A DNA stretch of 64,000 nt from Amycolatopsis rubida (GTDB lineage: Bacteria > Actinomycetota > Actinomycetes > Mycobacteriales > Pseudonocardiaceae). Below are positions 9,988 through 17,309 of the stretch, in pieces; the first letter of the stretch is position 1, and every line of letters begins with the position of its first letter. The position numbers and the translations under genes were made by a program. Location of the stretch: assembly GCF_900115345.1 (NCBI RefSeq), contig NZ_FOWC01000001.1, forward strand, positions 682,001 to 746,000, read 5' to 3'. Below the pieces are notes generated by a model that did no database searches, was not told where the DNA came from, and saw only the letters and a list, made by a program, of their open reading frames with translations.

Positions 9988-10905
9988 TCATTCGGCCTTG
10001 AGGCCCGGCAGCACTTCTTCGACGACCTTTTCCAGCACCGATTCGTGCCCCTCGTACGGCCCGCTCGAGCGCGGCCAGTGCGCGATGACGTCGGTGAAGC
10101 CCAGCTCACCGGCCCGTTCGGTGGCCTCGCGGAACGCCGCGACGCTGCTGAGCGAGAACACCGGCGCCGCGTCGAGGCTCAGGTGCCGCTGAATGCCCGC
10201 CGGTTCGCGGCCGGCCGCTTCGAGCCGCTGGTCGAACGTGCGGACCAGTTCGGCGATGCCGGTCCACCACTCGTCGAGGGTGTCCCCGCCGCGCCCGGTG
10301 GTGACCCAGCCCGCGCCGAACCGCGCGGCCAGCGTCATGGTGCGCGGGCCGTTGGCCGCGACCAGGAACGGCAGCCGCGGGCGCTGCACCGTGCCGGGCA
10401 GGTTCCGCGCGCCGCGCGCGGAGTAGTACTCGCCGGAGAAGTCGAAGTTGTCGGTCATCAGCAGCCCGTCGAGCGCCTCGACGAACTCGGTGAAGCGGTC
10501 GACCCGCTGCCGCGCGGTCAGCTCCGGCGCGGCGAGCACCTGCGCGTCGTAGCGCGAACTGTCCACGCCGGCTCCGACGCCCAGCACGAACCGCCCGTCG
10601 GACACGTCGTCAAGGGTGATCAGCTCGCGCGCGAACGGCACTGGGTGCCGCGCGACCGGCGAGGCGACGAAGGTGCCCAGCCGGATCGTGGAGGTGACCA
10701 TGGCGGCCGCGGTGAGGGTGGGCACAGCGGAGAACCACGGCCCGTCGACCAGCGATCGCCAGCCGAGATGGTCGTAGGTCCACGCGTGGTCGAAGCCGTA
10801 CTCCTCGGCCGCACGCCACTTCGGCTCGGCCGCCCACCAGCGGTCTTCAGGAAGAATTACGATGCCTGCTCGCACGAGGCCGACCGTAACGTCCGGCACT
10901 GACAT
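9988..10905 (-). CDS. Luciferase-like, probably F420-dependent oxidoreductase (LLM family)
   Basis: This is a 305-residue single-domain TIM-barrel protein of the luciferase-like monooxygenase superfamily. Supporting segments are WAAEPKWRAAEEYGFDHAWTYDH near the N-terminus, RLGTFVASPVARHP, and LGVGAGVDSSRYDA. Actinomycete members usually use coenzyme F420 or FMN. The ATG at 10905 gives the canonical family start; the longer open frame upstream would run into the divergent HAD gene. The substrate is unknown. It should not be linked to the LuxC/LuxE-like genes 15 kb away: no second luciferase subunit is present. Confidence 0.88.
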   Translation of the reverse strand: MSVPDVTVGLVRAGIVILPEDRWWAAEPKWRAAEEYGFDHAWTYDHLGWRSLVDGPWFSAVPTLTAAAMVTSTIRLGTFVASPVARHPVPFARELITLDDVSDGRFVLGVGAGVDSSRYDAQVLAAPELTARQRVDRFTEFVEALDGLLMTDNFDFSGEYYSARGARNLPGTVQRPRLPFLVAANGPRTMTLAARFGAGWVTTGRGGDTLDEWWTGIAELVRTFDQRLEAAGREPAGIQRHLSLDAAPVFSLSSVAAFREATERAGELGFTDVIAHWPRSSGPYEGHESVLEKVVEEVLPGLKAE

Positions 10906-10932
10906 TCGCTCGAACGGGCGGCGACCGGGAGA

Positions 10933-11757
10933 ATGAGACGCGTGGAGAAACCCCGGTTGATCGCGTCCGACGTCGACGGCACCCTGCTCGGCCCCAGCGA
11001 ACAAGTGACGCCGCGCACAGTGTCGGTCGTACAGCGAGTGCTGGCCGACGACGTGCCGTTCGTGCTGTGCACCGGCCGCCCGCCGCGCTGGATCGCGCCG
11101 ATCGCCGGACCGCTCGGGCTGACCGGCTACGCGGTGTGCGCCAACGGAGCCGTGCTGCTCGACATCGGTACCGACTCAGTGGTCGCGGTGCACGGCGAGC
11201 TTGAGCCGAAACTGCTGCACGACCTGGCCTCCGCCCTCGACAAGGCACTGCCCGGCTGCCGGCTGGCGGCGGAACGGATCAGCACCGGATCGGTCGACCA
11301 CGAGCTGCGCAATTTCGTGATCGAGCCGGAGTACCACAACCCGTGGGGCGACGAGGAGAGCCGGATCGCGCCGCGTGCCGAGGTGCTCGGCAAAACGGCG
11401 ATCAAGCTGCTGGTCAGCCGCCGCGGGATGACCTCGGAGGAGATGGCCGTAGCGGTGCGCGCGGTGCTCGACGGGGCGGTGGACGTCACGTACTCGTCCT
11501 CGGGCGGGCTGATCGAACTGTCCGCACACGGCGTGACCAAGGCGACCGGTCTCGCGGACATCGCCGAACGCTTCGACGTGCCCCAGTCGTCGGTGATCGC
11601 CTTCGGCGACATGCCCAATGACGTCGAGATGCTGCAGTGGGCCGGGCACGGCGTCGCGATGGCCAACGGCCACCCGACCGTGCTGGCGGTGGCCGACGAG
11701 GTGACCGGACCGGCTGCCGAGGACGGGGTGGCGCAGGTGCTGGAACGCTGGTTCTAA
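10933..11757 (+). CDS. HAD-superfamily hydrolase, Cof type
   Basis: This is a 274-residue cytosolic phosphatase-like protein of the Cof/YidA subfamily. Motif I is D13-V-D15-G-T, motif II is the LCTGRP threonine segment, a lysine in GKTAIKLL plays the motif III role, and motif IV is GDMPNDVEML near residue 222. A C2-type cap lies between motifs II and III. It matches the position of Rv3813c in the mycobacterial cell-wall region. It is likely a sugar-phosphate or nucleotide phosphatase. The start at 10933 lies 27 bases from the divergent oxidoreductase start; GTG at 10942 is an alternative. Confidence 0.9.
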   Translation: MRRVEKPRLIASDVDGTLLGPSEQVTPRTVSVVQRVLADDVPFVLCTGRPPRWIAPIAGPLGLTGYAVCANGAVLLDIGTDSVVAVHGELEPKLLHDLASALDKALPGCRLAAERISTGSVDHELRNFVIEPEYHNPWGDEESRIAPRAEVLGKTAIKLLVSRRGMTSEEMAVAVRAVLDGAVDVTYSSSGGLIELSAHGVTKATGLADIAERFDVPQSSVIAFGDMPNDVEMLQWAGHGVAMANGHPTVLAVADEVTGPAAEDGVAQVLERWF

Positions 11758-11761
11758 GCCG

Positions 11762-11820
11762 AAGTACGTGAGGGGAACCCTGCGGGAATCAGAGTCAATG
11801 AGGGTTCCCCTCACGTACTT
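11762..11820. repeat. Perfect 20-base inverted repeat, hairpin between convergent genes
   Basis: The arms at 11762-11781 and 11801-11820 are perfectly complementary over 20 bases, with a 19-base loop. The arm begins AAGTACGTGAGGGGAACCCT. It fills the 83-base gap between the convergent HAD hydrolase and PlsC genes, so it can act as a bidirectional terminator. The perfection and length exceed what a terminator needs, which suggests a dispersed palindromic element. From memory, closely similar palindromes recur between genes of Amycolatopsis; I cannot verify that here. Confidence 0.85.
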
Positions 11821-11840
11821 TCGCGCACTGCGCGGGGCGC

Positions 11841-12572
11841 TCACGAACGGCGGTCGAGTGCGGCAGCTTCCTCAGGTGTCGGCGCGCTGCCGCCGAGGTG
11901 CGCTGGCAGCCACCAGCGCTCGGCGTCGCTCTCCGGGGCCTCCGGGTACTCCGCCTGGGCCTTCTCCAGCAGCTCCGACATCCGGGCGCGCAGGTCCGTC
12001 GTCAGCGCTTCGCACGAGTCCTCCGGACCGGCGCGCATCGGCTCGCCGATCACCACCGAAATCGGCACGTGCCTGCGGGTGAGGTCCCTCGGACGGCCCT
12101 TCGTCCACAGCCGCTGCGTGCCCCACAGCGCCATCGGGATCACCGGCACCCCCGCCTCGGCGGCCATCCGGACCGCGCCGGTCTTGATGTCCTTCACGGT
12201 GAACGACCGGCTGATCGTGGCCTCCGGGAAGACGCCGACGACCTCGCCCGCGCGCAGCCGCGCCACTGCCTCGTCGTAGGACGCCTGCCCGGCGGCGCGG
12301 TCCACCGGGATGTGGTGCATGCCGCGCATCAGCGGGCCGGCGACCGAGTTGCTGAAGATCTCCTGCTTCGCCATGAACCGCACCAGCCGCTTCGCCGGAC
12401 GGGCGCCGAGGCCGCAGTAGATGAAGTCCAGGTAGCTGACGTGCGTGCAGGCGAGCACCGCACCGCCGCGGGCGGGCACGTGTTCGGCGCCGGTCACCCG
12501 GATACGGTTGTCGAGCAGCCGGAACATCAGCCGCGCGGCGACCAGGACGGGCGGGTACACGAAGTCAGCCAT
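11841..12572 (-). CDS. 1-acyl-sn-glycerol-3-phosphate acyltransferase (PlsC family)
   Basis: This 243-residue membrane-associated acyltransferase has the catalytic H44-VSYL-D49 motif and the glycerophosphate-binding F115-PEAT motif, followed by a conserved VPVIPMALWGTQ strand. It would transfer an acyl group to lysophosphatidic acid or a related acceptor. The mycobacterial block Rv3814c-Rv3816c holds three paralogues at the same place; here there is one. The start at 12572 (MADFVYPP) is the family start. The longer open frame upstream overlaps a noncoding stretch. Confidence 0.92.
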   Translation of the reverse strand: MADFVYPPVLVAARLMFRLLDNRIRVTGAEHVPARGGAVLACTHVSYLDFIYCGLGARPAKRLVRFMAKQEIFSNSVAGPLMRGMHHIPVDRAAGQASYDEAVARLRAGEVVGVFPEATISRSFTVKDIKTGAVRMAAEAGVPVIPMALWGTQRLWTKGRPRDLTRRHVPISVVIGEPMRAGPEDSCEALTTDLRARMSELLEKAQAEYPEAPESDAERWWLPAHLGGSAPTPEEAAALDRRS

Positions 12573-12636
12573 GCGCCCAAGGCTACGGGACCGTAGGTTT
12601 CCCGCCGGTAGGTCGCGCGGTCGGCTCCGCCACACT

Positions 12637-14181
12637 TCAGGGGCAGGACACGTAGTGAAAGTCCGGGGCGCGGTCGAGTTCGCCGACGAGCCTGCTGGCG
12701 TCGTCGGAGCGTGGGTAGACCGAGATCCAGAACGGCGTCCCGGTGCGCCGGAAGGTCGCGACGCGGTACCAGGCGGGCAGGTCGTCGGCACAATCCTGGC
12801 GATCGGCGTACCCCGACCGGCCGGGCACGGCGAGCGTCGACCGTTCCGAATCCAGCCCGACCACCAGCACTCGCGAACCGGCCCGGCTCGCGAGCAGCCC
12901 CGGCGACCCGGCGCTCACGGTGGATCCCGGCGGCAGGTAGCGGGCGAGCCAGTCGCCGACCTCGGCCAGCTGCGCGCCCTGTGTGCTCCAGGCCCGCACG
13001 CGCTCCAGCACTTCGGGGCTGAACACCGAGACCGCCACCGCGACCCCGGTGAGCGCCGCGGCAACCATCGGAACCGCCCGGGAGATCGCACGCGGCCTCG
13101 GCACCGGAATGAGGACTCCGCACCCGGCCACCGCGGCGACCGCCAGCAAGGGCGGCACCGGCACGAGCAGTCGCCACGACAGTCCCGGATCCTCCTCGAA
13201 AAGCAACACGATCCCGGTATGGCAGAGGGCGAGCGCCAGCAACAACCACAACGCCGACCGGGCTTCCGCCGCGCGTCCCCGGGACGCCACCAACCCCGCT
13301 ACGACCGCGGCCGGGACGAGAAAACCCAAGTGCGCCAAGGCGAAGCTGCCCAGATACGGCCAATCCGGTGCGGGCGGCAGACTCGCGGCCGGCACGAAAC
13401 GGTCGTAGTAGGTGACACGCCAAGCCGTCCACGGGGCCAGGAATACCAGCGCACCCAGCACAAACCCGACCGGTGCCCACCAGGTATGCCGCCCGCGCGC
13501 CGCGGCGAAAACGAGCCACCCCGCGCCGACGACCGCGAGCACAATCCCTTCCGGCCGCGTCATCACCGCACTGGCCACGAGCACGCCGGCGACCAACGGC
13601 CGGCCAGCCACCAACGCGTACGCGACACAGAGCATGAGCAACGCGAACATCGGCAGCTCAGTGCCTGAAAGTCCATACACCGCGAGCCCGTTCGCCCCCG
13701 CGGTCAGCAACGCCGCCGCGACCCCGGCCGCGCGCCGAGGCTCAACCCCTTCCGGCAACCCGAGCGCGGCAAGGCGATTGGCGAGGAAATACGCCATCAA
13801 CACGCACCCCAGCGCGGCCACGCCGCTCAACCCGACGGCCGCCGTCGGCACTTCCGCTCCGAATGCCCCGCGCGGCAAGGCGATCACCACGAGCCAGAGG
13901 AAATTCGCGTAGGTCTCGCTGCGGTCACCCGTGTTGAATACCGGGCCGTTGCCGTCGGCGATGTTCTGCGCGTACCGGAAACTGACGTACGCGTCCTCGG
14001 TCACGGTGGCGAACAACAGCTGATGCAGCAGCGAAAACCCGAGCACGAGCAGAAGAACACCGACCCGCCACCGCCGGTCCTGCCCGATCCGCCGCCAAGC
14101 GGCGACGATCAGCGCGGCCAGCGCCAGCCATCCCCCCACGACCGCGTAAACCACGCGCCCCCAGCCTCCCGCGCCCCTCAC
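12637..14181 (-). CDS. AftB-like GT-C arabinofuranosyltransferase
   Basis: This 514-residue protein has 9-11 membrane helices and a short C-terminal outer domain (from about residue 420). The first outer loop begins with the GT-C acidic signature E62-D63 in TEDAYVSFRYAQN and continues GPVFNTGDRSETY. That is the pattern of AftB (Rv3805c) and related enzymes, which add terminal beta-1,2-arabinofuranose from decaprenyl-phosphoryl arabinose. AftB itself is longer (~630 residues), so the outer domain here is reduced. Location in the cell-wall block supports a role in arabinan or lipoarabinomannan assembly; the exact linkage is inference. The start is GTG. Confidence 0.78.
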   Translation of the reverse strand: MRGAGGWGRVVYAVVGGWLALAALIVAAWRRIGQDRRWRVGVLLLVLGFSLLHQLLFATVTEDAYVSFRYAQNIADGNGPVFNTGDRSETYANFLWLVVIALPRGAFGAEVPTAAVGLSGVAALGCVLMAYFLANRLAALGLPEGVEPRRAAGVAAALLTAGANGLAVYGLSGTELPMFALLMLCVAYALVAGRPLVAGVLVASAVMTRPEGIVLAVVGAGWLVFAAARGRHTWWAPVGFVLGALVFLAPWTAWRVTYYDRFVPAASLPPAPDWPYLGSFALAHLGFLVPAAVVAGLVASRGRAAEARSALWLLLALALCHTGIVLLFEEDPGLSWRLLVPVPPLLAVAAVAGCGVLIPVPRPRAISRAVPMVAAALTGVAVAVSVFSPEVLERVRAWSTQGAQLAEVGDWLARYLPPGSTVSAGSPGLLASRAGSRVLVVGLDSERSTLAVPGRSGYADRQDCADDLPAWYRVATFRRTGTPFWISVYPRSDDASRLVGELDRAPDFHYVSCP

Positions 14182-14347
14182 CCGTCCGGCCGACCCCTGG
14201 CGGACCGATCCTCACCAGCTCCAGTCAAGCGCGCGGCCGCGCTTCCCGGACATCAGCCGTTCGGGTGTATATGGGGTGCAGTTAGCCTAGGGCCCGATTC
14301 CCATCCGCCACGGGGAGCAGGCGGACGCCTACGACGCGAGGAAGACT

Positions 14348-16270
14348 GTGCCGAGCGATCCCACATCGTTGTCCGTGGCAGCCAGCATCGCCTGCTGCCT
14401 GCTCGTGCTCGGGATTCCCGGGCTCGTCACCGGAGCCGCCGCCGGATTGCGCGGCTGGCAACTGGCCGGCCTGACCCCGCTGCTGAGCTACGCCATCGGC
14501 GGCCTCGCGGGTCCGTGGACAGCGGCGATCGGGCTGCCCTTCAACGCCTGGACCTTTGCGCTGGCCACCGTGCTCTTCGCGGTTGTCGCGTTTGGACTCC
14601 GGTGGTTCACGGTGCGCCGGTGGCCGCACGAGCCAGAGGTGCGGGCTTGGGAACCGCGGGCGAACTGGGCAGTCGGTGCCTGTGTCATCCTCGCAACCGC
14701 CATCGGGTTCTACACGGCCGTGCGCGGCATGGGTCACCTCGGCGCGATCGCGCAGGGCGGAGACGCGCCGTACGCGGCCAACGGCGTGCGCTACATCGCC
14801 GAAACCGGCGACGGCAGCCTTTTCGGCATGGGCACGGTGAACTGGTACGGCGACGGTGCACCGCCTTTCTACCCCAACGCGTATCACCTGCTCGCCTCCG
14901 TGCAGTACACGCTCAGCGGCGGTTCGATCCCGCTCACCCTGGACGTGAACACGGCGTTGCTGCCGGGCTTGCTGGCGCTTTCCCTCGTGGTGCTGGTGCG
15001 GGCGTTCCGCGGTCGCGCTGTGCTGGCCGGAGCCGTCGCGCTCGCCTCGGCCGCGCCGGTGATGGGCATGTACGAGTCGATGGACCGGGGGCCGCTGTAC
15101 CCGTTCCTGCTGGGCATGGCGCTCACCCCGTTGGCCGCCGTAGTGCTGCGCCGGTACCTCGACCGGGTCGCACCGGACACCGGCTTCGTGCTGCTGGTCT
15201 CGGCGGTCGGACTGCTGTGCATTCACTCGTCCACGCTGTTCGGCGCGATCCTGTTCGCCGGCCCGCTGCTGGTGCAACGCTGGATCGAGCGGTGGCGCTC
15301 GATCGGCAAGGACCTGCTGGCGCTGCTGCCGATCGCGGTGCTGGCGATGCTCGTGGCGTGGCTGCAGCTGTTCGGCGCGCTCGGGCTGGCGAACAGCTCA
15401 ACGGTGCAGTATCTCGGCTGGCCCAGCGAATGGCGCGCGACGACCGCGCTCGGCGCGTTGCTCGGGTTCCAGCATTTCCAACCACAGCCGCAGATCTTCC
15501 TGTCAGTGGCGCTGCTGGCCGGTTTCATCTTCTTCCGCAGGCTTGGCGCGCTGCGTTGGATCGGCTTGACCGCACTGATCACCGGCGTGTTCTACATGGC
15601 GGTCTCGTCCTCGGACGCACCGCTGGTCATGGCGCTGGCACGGCCGTGGTGGGACGACCCGTACCGGTTCATCACGATGGCGACCGTGCCGCTGTCGTTC
15701 ATCGCGGGCCACGGAATCGCGGCGCTGCACGAGTGGCTGAAGGAACGGCTGCCAGCGCGGGTGCCGCCGGCAGCGCTCGCCGCGGTGGTACTGATCGCCT
15801 TCGTGGGAGCCACGAAAGGCCTGTACACCCGGACCAACAGCGAGGTAGTCGCGAAGGGATACCACCGCCCCGATCCACGCACCCAGGAAATCACTCCCGG
15901 CGAGGAACGCGCGATGACGGAACTGGGCAAGCTCGCGAAGCCGGGTCAATGGGCGATGAACGACCGCTGGGACGGCACGCCGTGGACCTACGCGCTCAGC
16001 GGCGTCCGTACCGTCGCCGCCCACGACGACGGTACGAAACCGCCGTCGGACGCCGTGCTGCTCGCCGCGAAATTCCGCGACTACGAAACAGACCCAGCGG
16101 TCCGCGCCGCGGTACAGCGACTGAACATCCGCTGGGTGATCCTGGGCCGCCCGGCGGCCCCGCCGAAACGCGCGTACGCGGATCCGGGCTTGAACGGGCT
16201 GGCCGGGCTGCCGTTCCTGAAAGAGGTGTACCGCAACGAGGACTCGGTGATTTACCAGCTGAATCGCTGA
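14348..16270 (+). CDS. Large polytopic membrane protein (DUF6541-type), paralogue of the 7926 gene
   Basis: This 640-residue protein has about 12 membrane helices plus a soluble C-terminal domain. It shares with the 7926 product the N-terminal LRGWQLAGLTPLLSYAI block, the first-loop acidic residue D139 in GGDAPYAANGVRYI, TGDGSLFGMG, the FYPNAYH motif and RPWWDDPYR. The first-loop histidine of the paralogue is Ala here. The GTG start has a GAGGAAG ribosome-binding site at 14338-14344. It is divergent from the AftB-like gene. The shared layout and cell-wall context suggest a polyprenyl-sugar-using glycosyltransferase, by inference only. Confidence 0.82.
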   Translation: MPSDPTSLSVAASIACCLLVLGIPGLVTGAAAGLRGWQLAGLTPLLSYAIGGLAGPWTAAIGLPFNAWTFALATVLFAVVAFGLRWFTVRRWPHEPEVRAWEPRANWAVGACVILATAIGFYTAVRGMGHLGAIAQGGDAPYAANGVRYIAETGDGSLFGMGTVNWYGDGAPPFYPNAYHLLASVQYTLSGGSIPLTLDVNTALLPGLLALSLVVLVRAFRGRAVLAGAVALASAAPVMGMYESMDRGPLYPFLLGMALTPLAAVVLRRYLDRVAPDTGFVLLVSAVGLLCIHSSTLFGAILFAGPLLVQRWIERWRSIGKDLLALLPIAVLAMLVAWLQLFGALGLANSSTVQYLGWPSEWRATTALGALLGFQHFQPQPQIFLSVALLAGFIFFRRLGALRWIGLTALITGVFYMAVSSSDAPLVMALARPWWDDPYRFITMATVPLSFIAGHGIAALHEWLKERLPARVPPAALAAVVLIAFVGATKGLYTRTNSEVVAKGYHRPDPRTQEITPGEERAMTELGKLAKPGQWAMNDRWDGTPWTYALSGVRTVAAHDDGTKPPSDAVLLAAKFRDYETDPAVRAAVQRLNIRWVILGRPAAPPKRAYADPGLNGLAGLPFLKEVYRNEDSVIYQLNR

Positions 16271-16289
16271 GGGGCTGGCCGCAATCCAG

Positions 16290-16709
16290 TTATTCCAGGA
16301 TCAAGTACGGCCTCTTCAACACTCGGAAAATATAACTGTCAGACCCCACCTTCTCGATCAGAGTCTGGAAGTTCGCCGCACTCAGCACCGAGTACATCGT
16401 CTCCTCGAGGAGATCTTTCGCGGCGGTCAGGTACTGCTCGGCGGCATCGTCCGGTTCGGCGACCGCGGGCATCCACCTGACGACAACGCCGTACGGCGGC
16501 CCCGCGTTCACCTCCAGCACCGCGCCCGGGCTCGCTTCGGCCCACGACTCGCCATGGGCGTGCACGACAGTCGGAATCCCGGTCCGCACCAACTCGTCGC
16601 GGGCGACATTCGCCAATTCAGTCCACACCTCGACCGCTTCCGCCGACGCCTGGACGGCCGGGCCGCCCTCGCTGGACCACGTTTCCATCAACCGAAGCGG
16701 ATCAGACAC
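16290..16709 (-). CDS. Small cytosolic protein, candidate immunity protein (paralogue of next gene)
   Basis: This 139-residue soluble protein has no signal peptide or membrane helix. It shares an alpha/beta core with the product of the overlapping upstream gene: an AVEVWTELANVARDEL helix followed by a TGIPTVV strand, a P-G-A-hydrophobic-E/H-V strand and PYGVVVRW, then a C-terminal helix and a Y-hydrophobic-(F/R)-hydrophobic-L strand. The two genes lie directly downstream of a giant secreted protein with a deaminase-like tip, the normal place for immunity genes of polymorphic toxins. No known immunity family is recognised. Confidence 0.68.
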   Translation of the reverse strand: MSDPLRLMETWSSEGGPAVQASAEAVEVWTELANVARDELVRTGIPTVVHAHGESWAEASPGAVLEVNAGPPYGVVVRWMPAVAEPDDAAEQYLTAAKDLLEETMYSVLSAANFQTLIEKVGSDSYIFRVLKRPYLILE

Positions 16710-17178
16710 TCTTGGTCCCCCTCAACCGAGCCGGCGCGGCCAAAATCCGGTACTCGTAGTTCATGTGCGCGGAATTGTCGATGAGCACCCGGAAGCCGGC
16801 CTTGTCCAGCAAGCGGTGCACCGCGCGCTCCATCATCCTGGCTACCTCGAACACCCGGACCACCAGCGGATCGTCCACCTTCTGCGCGATCAGCTTCGCC
16901 TGGAAGCTCTCCGAATCGACGATGGGCGAATTCCAGCTGAACAGCACCCCGTAGGGATACCGGTCGGCTACGTGAATCCGCGCTCCCGGAGGGCTTTCCA
17001 GCGCAAGAGGTTCATCAGGCGCCTCCACCGACGCGGGAACCCCCATTCGCCGCAGTTCAGCGCAAGCCAGGCCCGCCAATTCGAACCACGTCGCGACCGC
17101 GTCGTCCGGAGCTCGGACTTCGACCACCTGATGCTCGTCAAGGAGGTTCTTCTTGGAGAATTGAAAAGGGTCAGTCAT
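16702..17178 (-). CDS. Small cytosolic protein, candidate immunity protein
   Basis: This is a 158-residue soluble protein, paralogous to the 16290 gene (AVATWFELAGLACAEL, MGVPASV, PPGARIHV, PYGVLFSW align with its neighbour). Its 3' end overlaps the start of that gene by eight bases, so they form a tandem duplicate in one transcript. It begins 131 bases after the stop of the ALF-repeat/deaminase-like protein on the same strand. The spacing and small acidic-to-neutral make-up fit an immunity protein, but no family match is claimed. Confidence 0.7.
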   Translation of the reverse strand: MTDPFQFSKKNLLDEHQVVEVRAPDDAVATWFELAGLACAELRRMGVPASVEAPDEPLALESPPGARIHVADRYPYGVLFSWNSPIVDSESFQAKLIAQKVDDPLVVRVFEVARMMERAVHRLLDKAGFRVLIDNSAHMNYEYRILAAPARLRGTKSV

Positions 17179-17309
17179 GTTGGTTCCTCGTCACCGCAGG
17201 CCCGCTCGGGGAAGTGGCGGCCCAGCAGTACGGCTGGACCGCCACGACACCTCGGGAGAATACCTCAACCGGCACTGTAGCGGCACCTCGACCGCCAGCG
17301 CCGAGAATT

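Noticed and set aside
14023..16335. Long plus-strand frame overlapping the second DUF6541-type gene
   Set aside because: It is an Arg-rich out-of-phase mirror; the DUF6541-type frame has a ribosome-binding site and shared motifs with its paralogue.
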